The position numbers and the translations under genes are program-made. Source: Candidatus Methylomirabilota bacterium (GTDB lineage Bacteria > Methylomirabilota > Methylomirabilia > Methylomirabilales > 2-02-FULL-66-22). Taken from it: a stretch of 15,374 nucleotides of DNA. How positions within the stretch are numbered: position 1 is the stretch's first letter; each line of letters opens with the position of its first letter. Location: assembly GCA_016209725.1 (NCBI GenBank), contig JACQVO010000231.1, positions 1 through 15,374 of the forward strand, given 5' to 3'. Below, piece by piece: positions 13,316 through 15,374 of the stretch. The notes beneath the pieces are model-generated. The model worked only from the letters and a program-made list of their open reading frames with translations. It had not been told where the DNA came from and did no database searches.

Positions 13316-14512
13316 ATGCGGATCGGACTCTTCACCAATAACTACCGGCCCCTGATCAACGGCTTGGCGACCTCGGTGGAGACGTTCGCCCGGGCCTTTC
13401 GCGGGGCCGGCCACGAAGTGACCGTCGTGGCGCCCCGATACCCCGGCGACCATTCCGACGAACCGGGGGTCCTGCGCGTCCCAGGTCTCCGCGCGCCCAC
13501 ACATCACGCCTACGTCCTTCCCCTGGCATGGTGGCCGGGCGTGGTCAACGCGGTGGCGGCTCTTCGGCTCGACGTCTTCCACGCACAGCATCCCTCGCTC
13601 CTCGGATCGGCCGCAGCCCGGTGGGCCCGACGGGCGGATCGGCCGCTCGTGTTTACCCATCACACCTACTACGACCGCTACGCCCACTATATCCCCGGTC
13701 CCACGCGACTGGTGGCCCGCCTGGCCGTCCGGCAGGCGGTGGCCTTTGCCAACCGCGCCGATCTCGTGATCGCGCCGGCGCCGGCAGTGGCTCGCGCCCT
13801 TCGCTCGCGGGGTCTCCGAACCCCGATCGCCCTCGTCCCGACCGGGGTGGCAGTCTCCTCAGGCTCCCGTGACATTCGTCGCACTGCCCGTCGGCAGGCC
13901 CTTGACCTGGCAGAGGGAATTCCCGTATTCCTGAGCGTTGGGCGTCTGGCACGTGAGAAGAACCTGGCATTCCTTCTGGCGGCGTTTGCACGGGTCCTCC
14001 GGAGGCTTCCGGCGGCCCGGCTGATCCTGGTGGGTGAGGGGGACGACCGGCCTCGCCTGGAACGGTCGGCGGGAGATCTTGGCATCTCGGGATGCGTGCG
14101 GTTCGTCGGCTCGGTCCCGCACGAGGCCGTCGGCGACTATTACCTGGCTGCGGACCTGTTCCTGTTCCCCTCCACATCCGAAACCCAGGGACTGGCGGCC
14201 CTGGAGGCGCTGGCTGCGGGCCTGCCCGTGGTGGCCGTGCCCTCGGACGCAGCGTCAGATCTGCTCGCCAACGGCGAAGGGGGGCTCATGACACCGGAAG
14301 ACCCTGCATCCTTCGCGGGAAGCGTGGTTGAATTATGGGAACACCCGGCGCGAATGCGAGCCATGGGGGAGGCAGGACGGCACATCGCGGCACGCTATGC
14401 TCCGGAGGCCTGTGCCGCCAAGCTCCTCGGATTGTACGAAGATCTCCTGCGGGCCCGGGAGAGTGCTCCGGCCCGTGCCCGGATCGCGCGCACCGGGGAA
14501 GCCGAGACGTGA
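13316..14512 (+). CDS. GT4 glycosyltransferase resembling diacylglycerol glucosyltransferases
   Basis: GT-B glycosyltransferase of 398 aa in family GT4. The N-terminus MRIGLFTNNYRPLINGLATSV, HAQHPSLLG and the block around VFTHHTYYDRYAHYIP are typical of the subgroup holding 1,2-diacylglycerol 3-glucosyltransferases, which make membrane glycolipids from UDP-glucose. The donor-binding domain shows SVGRLAREKN, ILVGEGDDR and the E-x7-E motif with E289 and E297 in ETQGLAALEALAAG. There are no membrane helices, so it would bind the inner membrane peripherally. ATG 13316 aligns with the family start; TTG 13304 is four codons upstream. It lies 84 bp after the GT2 gene, past a hairpin, and its TGA overlaps the next ATG by one base (TGATG), suggesting coupling to the recombinase gene. 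Acceptor lipid versus protein or glycan cannot be settled. Confidence 0.85.
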   Translation: MRIGLFTNNYRPLINGLATSVETFARAFRGAGHEVTVVAPRYPGDHSDEPGVLRVPGLRAPTHHAYVLPLAWWPGVVNAVAALRLDVFHAQHPSLLGSAAARWARRADRPLVFTHHTYYDRYAHYIPGPTRLVARLAVRQAVAFANRADLVIAPAPAVARALRSRGLRTPIALVPTGVAVSSGSRDIRRTARRQALDLAEGIPVFLSVGRLAREKNLAFLLAAFARVLRRLPAARLILVGEGDDRPRLERSAGDLGISGCVRFVGSVPHEAVGDYYLAADLFLFPSTSETQGLAALEALAAGLPVVAVPSDAASDLLANGEGGLMTPEDPASFAGSVVELWEHPARMRAMGEAGRHIAARYAPEACAAKLLGLYEDLLRARESAPARARIARTGEAET

Positions 14513-15374
14513 TGGAGCCCTACATCGACCGCTTCCTCGAACACCTCGTGGTCGAGCGCGGGCTGGCCCAGAACAGCCTGGAGGCGTACCGGCGGGATCT
14601 GGCGCGCTACGCGGCCTACCTGAAAGGCCGGCACGCGCGCATCGCCGCCCTGGATCGTGCCGAGGTGCCTCGCTATCTCCTGGCCCTGCGCGAGGCGGGA
14701 TTGAGCCCGCGGTCCGTGGCCCGCCACCTCTCGGCGATCCGCCAGTTCCACCGGTTCCTGGTCCGCGAGGGGCAAGCCGCCGCAGACCCCACGTCCCACC
14801 TGGAATCGCCCCGCCCGTGGCGCCGGCTCCCCACGATCCTGAGCAGCGACGAGGTGGAGTGCCTGCTGGCGCCTCGTGAGGCGACGACCCCGCAGGCGTT
14901 CCGCGATCACGCCATGCTGGAAGTGTTGTATGCGTCCGGCTTGCGCGTGTCAGAGTTGGTTGGCCTGCGGCTGTCCGATGTCGACTTGGTCGTCGGAATC
15001 GTCCGCGTGGTGGGAAAGGGGGACAAGGAACGGTTGGTTCCCCTGGGGGATGCCGCGGTGGAGAGCCTGCGCGCCTATCTCGCCCACGGGCGGCCGCGGC
15101 TGGAGAAGCGCCGTGCCAGCCCCCACCTGTTTCTCGGGCGGCACGGCCGGGGACTGACGCGCCAGATGTTCTGGCAGCTTCTGAAGCGGTACGCGCGGTC
15201 GGCGGGGATCACGAAGCCGGTGACGCCCCACACGCTGCGCCACGCCTTCGCCACCCACCTGCTGGAACGGGGGGCGGACCTCCGCTCGGTCCAGCTCATG
15301 CTCGGCCACGCCGACCTCGGCACCACCCAGATCTATCCCCACCTGAGCCGCGCCCATCTGAAGGCGATTTACGA
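14512..15374 (+). CDS. XerC/XerD-type site-specific tyrosine recombinase, 3' end missing
   Basis: The frame opens at ATG 14512 and runs off the window with 287 codons visible, about 10-15 short of a full XerC/XerD protein (near 298 aa). The N-terminal SAM-like domain (IDRFLEHLVVERGLAQNSLEAY, residues 5-26) is followed by the catalytic domain with all expected residues: R145 in SGLRVSEL, K169 in VGKGDKER, H240-x-x-R243 in HTLRHAF, H266 in LGHAD and the nucleophile Y275 in TTQIYPHLS. Xer recombinases resolve chromosome dimers at dif near the septum with FtsK. XerC and XerD cannot be told apart firmly here. No att sites or cargo are seen, so it looks like a housekeeping Xer gene rather than an integrase of a mobile element. 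Its first base overlaps the GT4 stop codon. Confidence 0.9.
   Translation, partial: MEPYIDRFLEHLVVERGLAQNSLEAYRRDLARYAAYLKGRHARIAALDRAEVPRYLLALREAGLSPRSVARHLSAIRQFHRFLVREGQAAADPTSHLESPRPWRRLPTILSSDEVECLLAPREATTPQAFRDHAMLEVLYASGLRVSELVGLRLSDVDLVVGIVRVVGKGDKERLVPLGDAAVESLRAYLAHGRPRLEKRRASPHLFLGRHGRGLTRQMFWQLLKRYARSAGITKPVTPHTLRHAFATHLLERGADLRSVQLMLGHADLGTTQIYPHLSRAHLKAIY

Noticed and set aside
11540..13687. 715-codon minus-strand open frame opposite the GT2 and GT4 genes
   Set aside because: It has biased composition, no recognisable motif and spans two convincing plus-strand genes and the gap between them. The absence of stops follows from high GC.
14512..15374. Xer-type recombinase as an integrase of a prophage or genomic island
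   Set aside because: The sequence matches housekeeping XerC/XerD in length and motifs, and no tRNA, att repeats or phage genes are visible. The downstream side is outside the window.

Overview
This window is GC-rich, densely coded DNA from a bacterium with a Gram-negative type envelope. The basis is a near-complete set of homologues of the L-Ara4N (4-amino-4-deoxy-L-arabinose) lipid A modification pathway. Long antisense open frames, rare A/T-ending codons and short gaps fit a genome of roughly two-thirds GC. The species cannot be read from the sequence. The mix of genes would suit a deep-branching, mostly uncultivated proteobacteria-like lineage (Methylomirabilota/Rokubacteria is one guess), but this is inference only.

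Left third (1-6604). An ArnT-like GT83 membrane glycosyltransferase (97-1899, +) starts inside the last codons of a gene cut by the window edge. It converges on a minus-strand operon read from about 6704 down to 1896: a monotopic phosphoglycosyl transferase, arnC, an ArnA-type formyltransferase, an ArnA/UXS-type UDP-glucuronate decarboxylase and arnD. The two domains fused in E. coli ArnA are separate genes here, in the same order and overlapping by 4 nt. Apart from the aminotransferase ArnB, every dedicated step of UDP-GlcA to undecaprenyl-P-L-Ara4N and its transfer has a candidate here. arnT and arnD meet tail to tail and share one CTAG as their two stop codons. The 3' end of arnC contains a degenerate repeat that is translated as an extra tail.

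Middle (6605-9541). Two further minus-strand genes, each with its own sigma70-like promoter, encode a geranylgeranyl-reductase-family flavoprotein and a GalE-like nucleotide-sugar epimerase. A 343-bp divergent gap (9199-9541) carries several hairpins and separates them from the plus-strand genes.

Right part (9542-15374). A plus-strand run encodes a Rid-family protein without the canonical arginine, a VOC protein, an ArsN1/PAT-like GNAT acetyltransferase, and D-aminoacyl-tRNA deacylase (dtd). These are followed by a cellulose-synthase-like membrane GT2, a GT4 glycosyltransferase resembling diacylglycerol glucosyltransferases, and a XerC/XerD-type tyrosine recombinase that runs off the right end. 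An inverted repeat built on CGGTTGT units separates the three small enzymes from dtd.

Overall the window is an envelope-glycan and lipid-modification neighbourhood interrupted by a small metabolite-defence cassette. No tRNA, rRNA, CRISPR array or insertion sequence was seen. The most unusual points are the split-ArnA operon led by a phosphoglycosyl transferase, the repeat-derived ArnC tail, the altered active-site motifs in ArnD, Rid and Dtd, and the structured non-coding elements.
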